This document shows, piece after piece, positions 8,093 through 17,593 of a DNA stretch of 64,000 bases; the stretch's first letter is position 1; each line of letters opens with the position of its first letter. Position numbers and translations under genes: made by a program. The DNA lies in assembly GCF_007859765.1 (NCBI RefSeq), contig NZ_SIHJ01000003.1:310001-374000 (forward strand), written 5' to 3'. The DNA is from Posidoniimonas corsicana. GTDB lineage: Bacteria > Planctomycetota > Planctomycetia > Pirellulales > Lacipirellulaceae. The notes below the pieces were generated by a model, which was not told the origin of the DNA, ran no database searches, and was given only the letters and a program-made list of their open reading frames with translations.

Positions 8093-8797
8093 ATGAAACG
8101 AGAGGGTCGGCGCCGGTTGTCGGTGGCGCACTTGCTGATCGCGTTGGGGGTGCTGTTCGCGGTTCAGCCTGTGGTGGACCAGTTCTCCTACGGCGATCTC
8201 ATTGAGTCGGTCGCGTTCACCGGCGTGCTGCTCGCCGGCGTCAGCGCGGTCGGCAATCGACGGCGCACGCACGCCATCGCCGCGCTGCTCGTCGCGCCCG
8301 CTCTGCTCACCCGCTGGATCGACCACTTCTGGCCGGGCTTCCTCCCGACGGAGGTCTGCCAGTTTGCCGCCATCCTGTTTGTCGCCTACGTGGGGTGGCA
8401 TCTGCTCAGGTTCGTCATCGTTGCGCCCCAGGTGAACGCCGAGGTGCTCTGCGCGGCCATCTCGGTGCTTCTGCTGACCGCGATTATCTGGAGCATGTTC
8501 TACACGCTGCTCGGCAAGTGGGACCCCCACGCGTTTCAGCTGCCCACGACCGCGGGCGAGGGCGCCAGGCTCGACGGGTTCCTGGCCGTCTACTTCAGCC
8601 TGCAGGTGATCACGGCCAACAGCTTTGGCGACATCGTGCCGGCCTCGAACATCGCCCGGGTGCTGACGCTCGCCGAGGCGCTCGTGGGGATGTTCTACCT
8701 GGCGATCTTTATCTCGCGGCTGGTTGGCGCCTACACCAGCGAGCCGGCCGCCGCCGTGCCACTGGGCGAAGAGCGTGCGGGCGAGAGCGACCCGTAG
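8093..8797 (+). CDS. Two-TM-pore ion channel with a non-canonical selectivity filter
   Basis: The product is 234 residues from the ATG at 8093, which has AAGG 8 bases upstream; an ATG at 8042 in the same frame lacks a ribosome site. There are about four N-terminal hydrophobic helices (residues ~11-28, 36-53, 60-73, 90-110), then a pore module: outer helix ~118-140, re-entrant loop DGFLAVYFSLQVITANSFGD ending at residue 180, and inner helix ~190-212 (LTLAEALVGMFYLAIFISRL). This is the Ion_trans_2 arrangement of potassium channels. The filter reads T-A-N-S-F-G-D where the canonical form is T-V-G-Y-G-D, so the first glycine is serine. Ion selectivity cannot be inferred safely. The C-terminus is short with no RCK domain. 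Confidence 0.82.
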   Translation: MKREGRRRLSVAHLLIALGVLFAVQPVVDQFSYGDLIESVAFTGVLLAGVSAVGNRRRTHAIAALLVAPALLTRWIDHFWPGFLPTEVCQFAAILFVAYVGWHLLRFVIVAPQVNAEVLCAAISVLLLTAIIWSMFYTLLGKWDPHAFQLPTTAGEGARLDGFLAVYFSLQVITANSFGDIVPASNIARVLTLAEALVGMFYLAIFISRLVGAYTSEPAAAVPLGEERAGESDP

Positions 8798-8837
8798 CCG
8801 CTTGACGCCGCGTGACGGAGTGAAGAGGAGCGCCCGC

Positions 8838-10094
8838 CTACCAGCGGTCGGGCGCCGGCAGCCGCCGGCACGACCCGCGCTCGAACCGCCACGTCATGCC
8901 GAGCGCGATCCAGTACGACTCAGCGTCCGCACTGGAGAGGCCGAACGTGTCGGCGGCCCGGAACATGCCCCCGGCGTTCAGGTCCAGGTCGACGCCCGGC
9001 AGCAGGTCGCGGACGCCGACGCCGCCGGAGATGCGGTGGGGGTTGATCGAGGGGAACTGCGCCTGGATGAACTGAACCGCCGGCAGCCCGTCCGGAGGGA
9101 TCACGCCGCCGACAGCCGCCGCCGCCGCGTCACGCATGTTGTTCTCGGCGTACGCGTACCCCAGTCGCAGCTTCAGGTTGGGCCGCACGGAGTACTGCAC
9201 GCCCGACTGGAACACGAACTGGTCGTCCCAGATCGCGCGGAAGAAGTCGCACTCCGAGTACCGCTTGTAAAGGATGTCGCTGGCCAGCAGCAGCCGGCCG
9301 TCCATCAGGCGGTTGTTCGAGACGCCCCAGCCGAAGGTCTCTGGCAGATCGAGCTGCACGTCCTGCACGGTGGAGAACGCCCCGCCGCCGAGGCTCAGCC
9401 GCACGGCGTCCTCGTACCGGAAGCTCTGCTTGGTCATCCAGTAGAACCCAAGCGTGGTGCAGTCGGTCGCGTTGTAGGTGAGGCCCAGGTTGCCGCGCAG
9501 GCCGTACGCGGTCGTCGCGGCGCCGAGCCCCGAGAACGGGCCGTCCAGCACGCTGGTCGACACGGCCATCTGGGCGCCGGCCGCCAGGCGGTCGGTGACC
9601 TGAACGCCAACGCCCAGCGGGACGTTGAGCACCAGCAGGCTGGCGGCCGAGCCGTTGCTGCCGCTCGCGTCGAGGTAGTTCACACCGAGCCCGGCGCCGG
9701 TGAGTAGGCCCAACCCAACGGTGGCGGGCAGGTCGAACGCCGTGAAGTCCTGCGACACGGCGATGTTGACGAGCGAGCTGCCGGGCTGACTCGACTTGGC
9801 GTCGAACGGCGACACACCCGCCAGCGGCAGCGTGGCGTCGTTGTCGAGGTTGATGGTCGGCTCGACCCAGCCGGCGCCGACGCTGAATTGGGTCCCGCGG
9901 AAACGCGAGAGCGTGGCGGGGTTGCCGGTCAGCGTGGACTGCACATCCTGGGGCTGGGCGATGCTCACCCCGCCCATACCGCCCGCGGCGGGGGTGACCG
10001 TGCCGTGCAGCTCAACCCCGAACGACTGCGCACTCGCGGACTGAGCGAAGCAGGCCCAGGCGAGCGCCGTGCACAGGCAGAAGGTCTTTCGCAT
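8838..10094 (-). CDS. FadL/OmpP1-family outer membrane transport protein
   Basis: The product is 418 residues starting at the ATG at 10094. A signal peptide (MRKTFCLCTALAWACFAQSASA) is followed by SFGVELHGTVTPAAGGMGG and QPQDVQSTLTGNPATLSRFRGTQFSVGAGWV. This is the hatch-like N-terminus with the conserved NPAT motif of FadL-type barrels. Alternating beta strands fill the rest, for example LASDILYKRYSECDF, KLRLGYAYAENNMRD and HRISGGVGV, and the C-terminus ends close to an aromatic strand (YWIALGMTWRFERG) plus a short tail. It should form a barrel in the outer membrane for hydrophobic compounds. The substrate cannot be inferred. It is divergent from the DUF1254 gene. Confidence 0.85.
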   Translation of the reverse strand: MRKTFCLCTALAWACFAQSASAQSFGVELHGTVTPAAGGMGGVSIAQPQDVQSTLTGNPATLSRFRGTQFSVGAGWVEPTINLDNDATLPLAGVSPFDAKSSQPGSSLVNIAVSQDFTAFDLPATVGLGLLTGAGLGVNYLDASGSNGSAASLLVLNVPLGVGVQVTDRLAAGAQMAVSTSVLDGPFSGLGAATTAYGLRGNLGLTYNATDCTTLGFYWMTKQSFRYEDAVRLSLGGGAFSTVQDVQLDLPETFGWGVSNNRLMDGRLLLASDILYKRYSECDFFRAIWDDQFVFQSGVQYSVRPNLKLRLGYAYAENNMRDAAAAAVGGVIPPDGLPAVQFIQAQFPSINPHRISGGVGVRDLLPGVDLDLNAGGMFRAADTFGLSSADAESYWIALGMTWRFERGSCRRLPAPDRW

Positions 10095-10438
10095 GCTAGC
10101 CGCTCGCCGGTGGGGGTTGGTCCGGGCGTAGGGGTTCCGCGCCCGCACTGGATAGTTCGGGTCGTGCGGGAAGGTTCTCCCGGAATTCCCGCACGGGCGT
10201 TAAGGTTTGCCAGCGGTCTGCGCTGCCGGCGGAGGGTCCAGGAAGGCTTCCTCAAAACTTCACAACCGCGGACGCATTCGGTATGCGTCGGCGTGGCACG
10301 AGGAGCCTCCTGAGTGCAATCGCTAGGCCTCTCGAGGCGCGGGCGATGATTGATAGCGGGGTCCCGAACCGCGGGCTATACTTCGCATGCGTTATGCGCT
10401 TTCTACCTCCACCTGAGCCTCATCAAGGGACACCCCCC
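10095..10438. promoter_or_regulatory. Divergent intergenic region with a 10-bp inverted repeat
   Basis: These 344 bases lie between the FadL-type gene (minus) and the DUF1254 gene (plus). CGTGCGGGAA at 10163-10172 pairs perfectly with TTCCCGCACG at 10186-10195, leaving a 13-base loop. The arm centre is about 85 bases upstream of the FadL ATG, so it could be a 5'-leader hairpin or an operator. There is no T-run, so it is not a terminator. Nothing else coding was seen. Confidence 0.45.
10377..10382 (+). promoter_or_regulatory. Candidate -10 box (TATACT) before the DUF1254 gene
   Basis: TATACT lies 56 bases before the ATG at 10439, within CTATACT as at 1601 and 20228. TTGATA at 10350-10355 is 21 bases upstream, too far for a standard -35 box. 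Support is limited to position and recurrence. Confidence 0.35.
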
Positions 10439-12058
10439 ATGGCCCGCAGCAGTCGCGATTCGAAGCACCTCCTCACCGCCGTCGTTGTGACGCTGTCGGC
10501 GTTCGCCTCGGCCCAAGCGGAGCCTTCGGTCCCGACCGCGATCACGACCCCTGAGCTGGTGGAAACGCCCCTCGGGTCCTTTGAGTTCCCTAATGGGGCA
10601 CCGAACGAGGCGACCGCCGCCAAGGCCTACGATCTGGCCGACTTCACATACGCGTACCGCGCCGTCATGGACAACATGCGGGGCGTGAGCATCGCCGCTC
10701 TCCACAAGGGGCTGCAGGACGCCGGCGTGAAGGACGGCGAGGTGCTTATCTTCTCCGAGCTCATGGACAGCAATTCGCTGTTCCTAACGGCGAATTGCGA
10801 TACGATCTACGCGATGGGAGCGTTGGACCTGACCAAGGGCCCGATGGTCATCGAGTCGCCGCCCGCATTCTTAGGCACCGTGCAGGACGCCTGGTTCGGG
10901 TGGGTGATCGACCTCGGCCTGCCGGGGCCCGATCGCGGTGAGGGCGGCAAGTACCTGATTGTGCCGCCAGGCTACGACGGGGCGCTGCCCGACGGCACGT
11001 TCAACGTCGCGCACGCCAAGACGAACACGGTCCTCTGGTTCGGGCGGTCGTACCTGCAGGATGGCAAGGACCCCAAGCCGGTCGTCGAGACGATCCGCAA
11101 GACGCTGAAGGTCTATCCCTACACGCCAGGCGGGCTGGGCACGCCGCTCGCCGACTTCCTGGCGGGCAAGGCGCCACTGGCTCCCGTGAAGGCTCCGCCG
11201 GCCACGGTGTTTCACGAGGGCAGTGGCAAGGTGATGAACACGGTCCCGCCGACCGACTGGGGGTACTTTGAGCTGCTCAACGAGGTCGTGCAGAGCGAGC
11301 CGGCTACGTCGCTCGACGCCGAGTTGATGGGCCCGGTCGCCGCGATCGGCATCAAGAAGGGGCAGCCCTTCAAGCCGGACGCGCGGATGAAGCGGATCAT
11401 GGAGGGGGCCGTCACACTGGCCAACGCCAGCTCGCGGACGATGTTCATGAAGCCGCGGCACAAGGACTGGTACTACTACGAGGGCTCCTCCTGGTACAAC
11501 TGGCTGTTCGTGACCGGCTACCAGTTCGAGACCCCGATCCCCCAGGTCACCAAGGAGGGGATCAAGCTGCACCCGCCCACCGGCTACCGGACGATGGACG
11601 CGCGGTCGGCCTTCTTCTACGCCGTCACCGGCATCACTCCGGCGATGGCGATGCGCCTGACCGGCGTCGGGTCGCAGTACCTGATGGCGACCATGGACGC
11701 GGACAAGAACTTCTTCGATGGCGCCAAGACCTACAAGGTCACGCTGCCCAAGGACGTCCCCGCCGAGAAGTTCTGGTCCTTCACGTTGTACGACATGCAG
11801 ACCCGCTCGATGCTGGCCACGCCGCAGCGGTTCCCCCGCGCCGGCAGCCAGGGCTACCCCTCGCCCGCCGCGAAGGCCAACCCAGACGGCTCGACCACCG
11901 TCTATTTCGGCCCCGAACAGCCCGAGGGCGTTGACCGCGGCAACTGGATTCAGACCGACCCAGAGAAGGGCTGGTTCACCATTCTGCGGCTCTACAGTCC
12001 ACTGCAGCCGTTCTTCGACAAGAGCTGGCGCCCGACCGAGATCGAGCTGGTTGACTAA
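10439..12058 (+). CDS. Secreted DUF1254/DUF1214 domain protein
   Basis: The product is 539 residues. The ATG at 10439 is preceded by AAGGGA with 8-base spacing and starts a signal peptide (residues 1-27, ending ASAQA). The N-terminal half has the DUF1254 features: TYAYRAVMDNMRG, VLIFSELMDSNSLFLTANCDTIYAM and PPAFLGTVQDAWFGWVIDLGLPGPDRG, including the conserved N-x-D-T-x-Y core. The C-terminal half has DUF1214 features: WSFTLYDMQTRSML, GSTTVYFGPEQPEG and GNWIQTDPEKGWFTILRLYSPLQPFFDKSWRP. The family is widespread, its biochemical function is unsettled, and length fits complete members. It should be periplasmic. It is monocistronic and convergent with the TRIC-type channel gene. Confidence 0.92.
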   Translation: MARSSRDSKHLLTAVVVTLSAFASAQAEPSVPTAITTPELVETPLGSFEFPNGAPNEATAAKAYDLADFTYAYRAVMDNMRGVSIAALHKGLQDAGVKDGEVLIFSELMDSNSLFLTANCDTIYAMGALDLTKGPMVIESPPAFLGTVQDAWFGWVIDLGLPGPDRGEGGKYLIVPPGYDGALPDGTFNVAHAKTNTVLWFGRSYLQDGKDPKPVVETIRKTLKVYPYTPGGLGTPLADFLAGKAPLAPVKAPPATVFHEGSGKVMNTVPPTDWGYFELLNEVVQSEPATSLDAELMGPVAAIGIKKGQPFKPDARMKRIMEGAVTLANASSRTMFMKPRHKDWYYYEGSSWYNWLFVTGYQFETPIPQVTKEGIKLHPPTGYRTMDARSAFFYAVTGITPAMAMRLTGVGSQYLMATMDADKNFFDGAKTYKVTLPKDVPAEKFWSFTLYDMQTRSMLATPQRFPRAGSQGYPSPAAKANPDGSTTVYFGPEQPEGVDRGNWIQTDPEKGWFTILRLYSPLQPFFDKSWRPTEIELVD

Positions 12059-12119
12059 TCGTAACCGGCAGCCCGAGTAAGCGGAGGATGGGGTTCCGCG
12101 ACGAGTCGGCGGCAGCCGC

Positions 12120-12761
12120 CTAGGCAGTGAGGTCGTCGTCCGGCGCGTCGGTGGACCCGTCGGAGTAGGCCGGCAGCCGCCAGTCGAAGCGGAGCGCGGC
12201 CAGGCGGAACAGGAAGATGAACGCCACGGCGATCGGCGCCGCGACCGGCTTGATCGCCGGCAGCTCCTTGAGCGCGATGTACAGCAACGCCCCGACGAAC
12301 GAGCAGGTCGCGTAGAGCGGCGTCGACGGGCGGAACAGGCTGGGGATGCGGTTGCAGAGGGTGTCGGCGATGACGCCGCCGAACGTGCCGGTCACCGCGC
12401 CCATCATCGCGGCGATGAACACCGGCGCGCCCTCGGCGAGCGCCGCCGCCGCGCCGGACACGCTGAAGAAGCTGAAGCCGAGCGCGTCGGGGATGTTGAG
12501 GCTCCGCTCGGTGTGTTCCGACAGCGGGGGCAGGAAGAACGCGACGATCGACATCCCGAACACAATCACCGGGTAGTGCGGCGCCCCGATCCAGAACAGC
12601 GGGTGGCGGTCGAGGAACAGGTCGCGGAGCGTGCCGCCGCCGAACGCCACGATAAACGCCAGGCTGTACACGCCGACGAAGTCCAGCTTCAGCCGCCGCG
12701 CGAGCAGCACGCCGTAGAGCGCGCTGAACACGACTGCCAGGAGCTCAATGATCTGCTGCAT
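12120..12761 (-). CDS. TRIC/UPF0126-family cation channel-like membrane protein
   Basis: The product is 213 residues from the ATG at 12761. The first ~200 residues form seven hydrophobic helices in two repeated halves, each with a conserved GGTLRDLFL (residues ~41-49) or GGVIADTLCNRIPSL element. This internal duplication and the G-G-x-x-R-D motif are diagnostic of the UPF0126/TRIC family (YicG and YadS type), inner-membrane glycine or cation transporters/channels. The C-terminus DGSTDAPDDDLTA is a short acidic tail. The start six codons earlier would be a TTG and lacks a ribosome site. The repeat pair at 12782-12875 sits directly upstream. Confidence 0.9.
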   Translation of the reverse strand: MQQIIELLAVVFSALYGVLLARRLKLDFVGVYSLAFIVAFGGGTLRDLFLDRHPLFWIGAPHYPVIVFGMSIVAFFLPPLSEHTERSLNIPDALGFSFFSVSGAAAALAEGAPVFIAAMMGAVTGTFGGVIADTLCNRIPSLFRPSTPLYATCSFVGALLYIALKELPAIKPVAAPIAVAFIFLFRLAALRFDWRLPAYSDGSTDAPDDDLTA

Positions 12762-12781
12762 GGCAAGACTGTACCGCAACC

Positions 12782-12875
12782 AGCCGACGGATTACATCCG
12801 TCGGATCAACCCGGGGGCGAGGCCGCCCCACAAGAACCGTTCAGCGGGGCCTCCGATGGATGTAATCCATCGGCT
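12782..12875. repeat. REPIN-like pair of inverted palindromes with compensatory changes
   Basis: A first palindrome at 12784-12804 has arms CCGACGGAT and ATCCGTCGG with a 3-base loop. A second at 12853-12873 has arms CCGATGGAT and ATCCATCGG, also with a 3-base loop. The second is the reverse complement of the first, out to the flanking AG/CT, apart from two positions. Those two positions change together: a C-G stem pair in one copy is T-A in the other. The two units face each other 48 bases apart between the TRIC-type gene and the symporter gene. This is the layout of REP doublets/REPINs. Confidence 0.75.
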
Positions 12876-12893
12876 CCTGCCGCCCGGGTTGGC

Positions 12894-14626
<1,733 letters not shown>

Positions 14627-14630
<4 letters not shown>

Positions 14631-14869
14631 CGCTGGTCCCCCGCGTCGCCGGCGTTCTGGGGCTCGCGGCACAGCCAGCCGTAGAGCATCGCCAGCACGA
14701 ACGCGGCGATGATCAACGCGAAGCCGTACCAGATCGCCAGGTTCACGCCGGCCGCGGGGGTCGCCTCCATAGCGTCGGGCTTGAAGGCCGCCAGCAGCAC
14801 GAAGCCGCCGTAGAACGCCAGGTAGACCAAGAACAGCCTCAGCCCGATGCGGGCGTTGCGTTGAGCCAT
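14627..14869 (-). CDS. DUF485 small membrane protein, ActP partner
   Basis: The product is 80 residues with two membrane helices (residues ~12-30 and ~46-66) separated by the loop PDAMEATPAAGVNLAIW. The opening RLFLVYLAFYGGFVLLAAFKPDAM is the DUF485 (YjcH-type) signature. Its stop codon overlaps the ATG of the symporter by three bases (ATGA), so translation is probably coupled. DUF485 proteins are small membrane partners encoded with ActP-type symporters. Exact role is not established. Confidence 0.92.
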
Positions 14870-15055
14870 GAAGGGATCCAGCAGAGCAGGGGGTCGGACG
14901 AGGGCGTCCAGCCTAATCGAAACCCCTGGCCGCTGGAAGCGCTCATGCTACGGGCACAGCCCCGCGTGACCGGCCGCGGTCCCAAGTGTCGGGGCGTGCC
15001 TGGGGTAGCGCACCGCTTCTCGATCGGGCGGGGCCGCTCTCTCGCCCTGCGATGC

Positions 15056-16993
15056 CTATGACGCCTGACGCGCCGCGCCATTGGACTTGCCGCCGGCCTG
15101 GAAGCGGCCGTGCAGCGACTCCCAGTCGATCACCAGCTTGCCGCCGGCCTTCTCGTGCTGCTTCGCCCAGTTCATCATCAGCTCCAGGCACGCGTGGTCA
15201 ATATACTGCAGCTCCTGGAAGTCGACGTGCAGCTCGCAGCCGTCGGGGACGCGTTCCAGCTCGGACGCCAGAATCGGCAGCCGGACAAAGGTCGCCGCTC
15301 CGTTGAGGTGCAGGCGGCACTTGCCGTCTACCTCGGTGTCGAGCCGCGTGTCCAGATGGCTGAACGTATACAAGAGCTTGGCGGCGGCCAGCGCGATTCC
15401 GACCAGCACGCCGGTCAGCAGGTCGGTTGCGACGATGGTCACCACGGTGGCAAAGTAGATAAACACCTCGCTCTTGCCGTACAACGCCAGCTTGCGGATG
15501 TCCTTGATGTTCACCAGCTTGAAGCCGGTGTAGACCAGGATGGCCGCCAGGCAGGCGGTGGGGATCTGCCGCAGCAGGAAGCCGAACACGGCCACAAACA
15601 GCAGCAGCCACAGCCCGTGCAGGATAGCCGAGGCGCGGGTCTGGCCGCCGGCGTGCACGTTGGCGGAGCTGCGGACAATGACGCCAGTCATCGGCAGCAC
15701 GCCCAGCACGCCGCACACCGTGTTGCCCACGCCCTGGGCGAACAGCTCGCGGTCGTAGTTGGTGCGGCTGCCGGTGTGCAGCTGATCCACGGCGGTGGCG
15801 CACAGCAACGTCTCGGCGCTGGCCACCACGGCCACCAGGATTGCCGCCGGGATCAGGGCGCCCAGGCCCGACTCCTGGATCACCGCCAGCGACGGCAGGT
15901 GCACGCCCTCCCACAGGTTGTCTGGGATCTCCACGTACAGCACCGGCAGCGCGAACACGGTCGCCACGACGGTCGCCACGCAGACGGCAACCAGCGGGCC
16001 GGGGATAACCCTCAATGATTTTGGAACGAACTGCCACACAACGATCGTTAGGATTGAGAGCACGCCGACCTGCGCGGCGAAGTGATGGTTCTTCAACTGG
16101 TCCAACAGGCCCTGCACGGCCGCGACTGATTTGTCCTGCTCCGCGAGGATATCTGTCGGTTCGCCCGACTCGAACGCCGCCAGCGCGGTGCGGTTCTGCT
16201 CGAGGGCGGCCTGGGCGGCGGTCGCCGCGTCGACGGCCCGCTCCGGCGTAGCGAAGTGCTGATCCATCTCCTGCATCCTGGCCGCGGCGGCTTCGAGGTC
16301 TTGCTGGATCTCCTCTTGCTTCTCTACGAACGACTGCATGCTCTCTCGGGCCTGATCGCGGCGCTCCTCGGTGTACTCGATCTCGGGGTTGTGGATGTGC
16401 GGGTACACCTCCGCCACCAGCTCCTCCAGGTCCTGCTGGCGGCGGTGGATCTCGCCCACCTCCTGCAGCATGTCACGCCGGAATTCGCGTGACTCCTGCG
16501 ACTGCACGCCGGGCAGCGTGAGCGACTTGAGCACGGCCTGCGGGATGGTGATCAGGTTCTCGATGCCGTTGCCCTTGGGCTTGTCATCCACCATGACGTG
16601 GAACTGGCTGCCGATGATCAACACGCCGATGCCGGCTAGCATGCCCCGCACCACCGCCGGCGATACCGCGCGGAACCACTGGCCCATCCGAAGCATCCCG
16701 GCCGCGGCCTGCATCAGCCCGCCCATCAGCACGACGATGCCCAGGGTCTCGAGCCCGAACTCGTTGACGAGGTCGAGGATAATCACCGTCAGGCCCGCCG
16801 CCGGGCCGCTGACCTGGAGCGGGCAGCCGGCAATCCACCCCACCACCAGCCCGCCAACGATGCCGGTGATCAGGCCGGCCGCCACCGGCACGCCGGAGGC
16901 AATCGCGATGCCCATGCAGAGCGGCAGCGCCACCAGGAAGACGACGATCGACGCCATCAGGTCTTTCTTGAAGGTCGCAGCATTCATGGGCAT
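15056..16993 (-). CDS. SulP-family anion transporter with a large coiled-coil insertion and STAS domain
   Basis: The product is 645 residues. The start codon at 16993 is one of closely spaced ATGs (16993 and 16987), with no obvious ribosome site. The SulP core is clear: LVALPLCMGIAIASGVPVAAGLITGIVGG near residues 20-48, QVSGPAAGLTVIILDLV near 60-76, and later TGSRTNYDRELFAQGVGNTVCGVLGVLPMTGVIVRSSANVHAGGQTR. Between residues ~155 and ~305 there is a ~150-residue charged, helical insertion (ESREFRRDMLQEVGEIHRRQ and further Gln/Glu-rich heptads). Ordinary SulP proteins have only a short loop here. A C-terminal STAS-like domain spans ~555-630. The substrate could be sulfate, bicarbonate or another anion. 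No carbonic anhydrase gene is adjacent. Confidence 0.9.
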   Translation of the reverse strand: MPMNAATFKKDLMASIVVFLVALPLCMGIAIASGVPVAAGLITGIVGGLVVGWIAGCPLQVSGPAAGLTVIILDLVNEFGLETLGIVVLMGGLMQAAAGMLRMGQWFRAVSPAVVRGMLAGIGVLIIGSQFHVMVDDKPKGNGIENLITIPQAVLKSLTLPGVQSQESREFRRDMLQEVGEIHRRQQDLEELVAEVYPHIHNPEIEYTEERRDQARESMQSFVEKQEEIQQDLEAAAARMQEMDQHFATPERAVDAATAAQAALEQNRTALAAFESGEPTDILAEQDKSVAAVQGLLDQLKNHHFAAQVGVLSILTIVVWQFVPKSLRVIPGPLVAVCVATVVATVFALPVLYVEIPDNLWEGVHLPSLAVIQESGLGALIPAAILVAVVASAETLLCATAVDQLHTGSRTNYDRELFAQGVGNTVCGVLGVLPMTGVIVRSSANVHAGGQTRASAILHGLWLLLFVAVFGFLLRQIPTACLAAILVYTGFKLVNIKDIRKLALYGKSEVFIYFATVVTIVATDLLTGVLVGIALAAAKLLYTFSHLDTRLDTEVDGKCRLHLNGAATFVRLPILASELERVPDGCELHVDFQELQYIDHACLELMMNWAKQHEKAGGKLVIDWESLHGRFQAGGKSNGAARQAS

Positions 16994-17095
16994 AGCATTT
17001 TCTTAAGGGGGGAGAAGCGACTCAAGAAGATCGGGCCGGAACGGCAGGCTTGGCCGTTGGCGTGCACAGCAGCACAGACAAGGCGCGCAGGCCGG

Positions 17096-17434
17096 CTAGC
17101 AGCGCAGCGGCGCGCCCAGTCCGTTGCGATGAAGGTGCTCACCCAGCGCAGGGCGGCCAAACGCGGCGTGGCGACACGCGAACCGCAGATCGGTGAGGCT
17201 GCCCACCCGCAGCGGATCGGCGGATGGCGTGCGGCGGCACGGCCGGCGGCGAGCGCCCTCGCAGACGGCCAGCTCGACCTCTAGGCACTCGACGTCCGTT
17301 GATGACTCAACCCGGTTCGCCCGCGCCGACGCGCCGCCCAGCAATCCGCTGGCCAGCAGCACCGCCAGCAGCAGCACCGCCTTGACGAGGTCCGCAGCCA
17401 GCCGAACAGAATGGGGCGAGAACGCCGGTGACAT
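17096..17434 (-). CDS. Possible small membrane-anchored or secreted protein, unrecognised
   Basis: A frame of 112 residues begins at an ATG (17434) and carries one hydrophobic segment at residues ~14-34 (ADLVKAVLLLAVLLASGLLGG) followed by a likely cleavage region. The rest is Arg-, Cys- and Leu-rich with five cysteines and no family I recognise. It has no ribosome site, ends 103 bases upstream of the SulP start on the same strand, and overlaps a plus-strand frame of similar length. Because the DNA is very GC-rich, a spurious frame is a real possibility; the signal-like segment is the only support. The interval 16994-17593 contains nothing else that I could identify. Confidence 0.3.
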   Translation of the reverse strand: MSPAFSPHSVRLAADLVKAVLLLAVLLASGLLGGASARANRVESSTDVECLEVELAVCEGARRRPCRRTPSADPLRVGSLTDLRFACRHAAFGRPALGEHLHRNGLGAPLRC

Positions 17435-17593
17435 CGAGGCAGACTTGGGGGGGCGTGGGGAGCGGCTTACTAGCGTCCTGGTCGGAATGCAGGATAGCAG
17501 CCGCTGCGGGCCGCCTCAACCGTAGTCCCCGCGATCAAGCAGGTTCGCTCGAGGCGCTGGCCGCGCGGCCCTCCCCGACATGGGTCCCCGACG

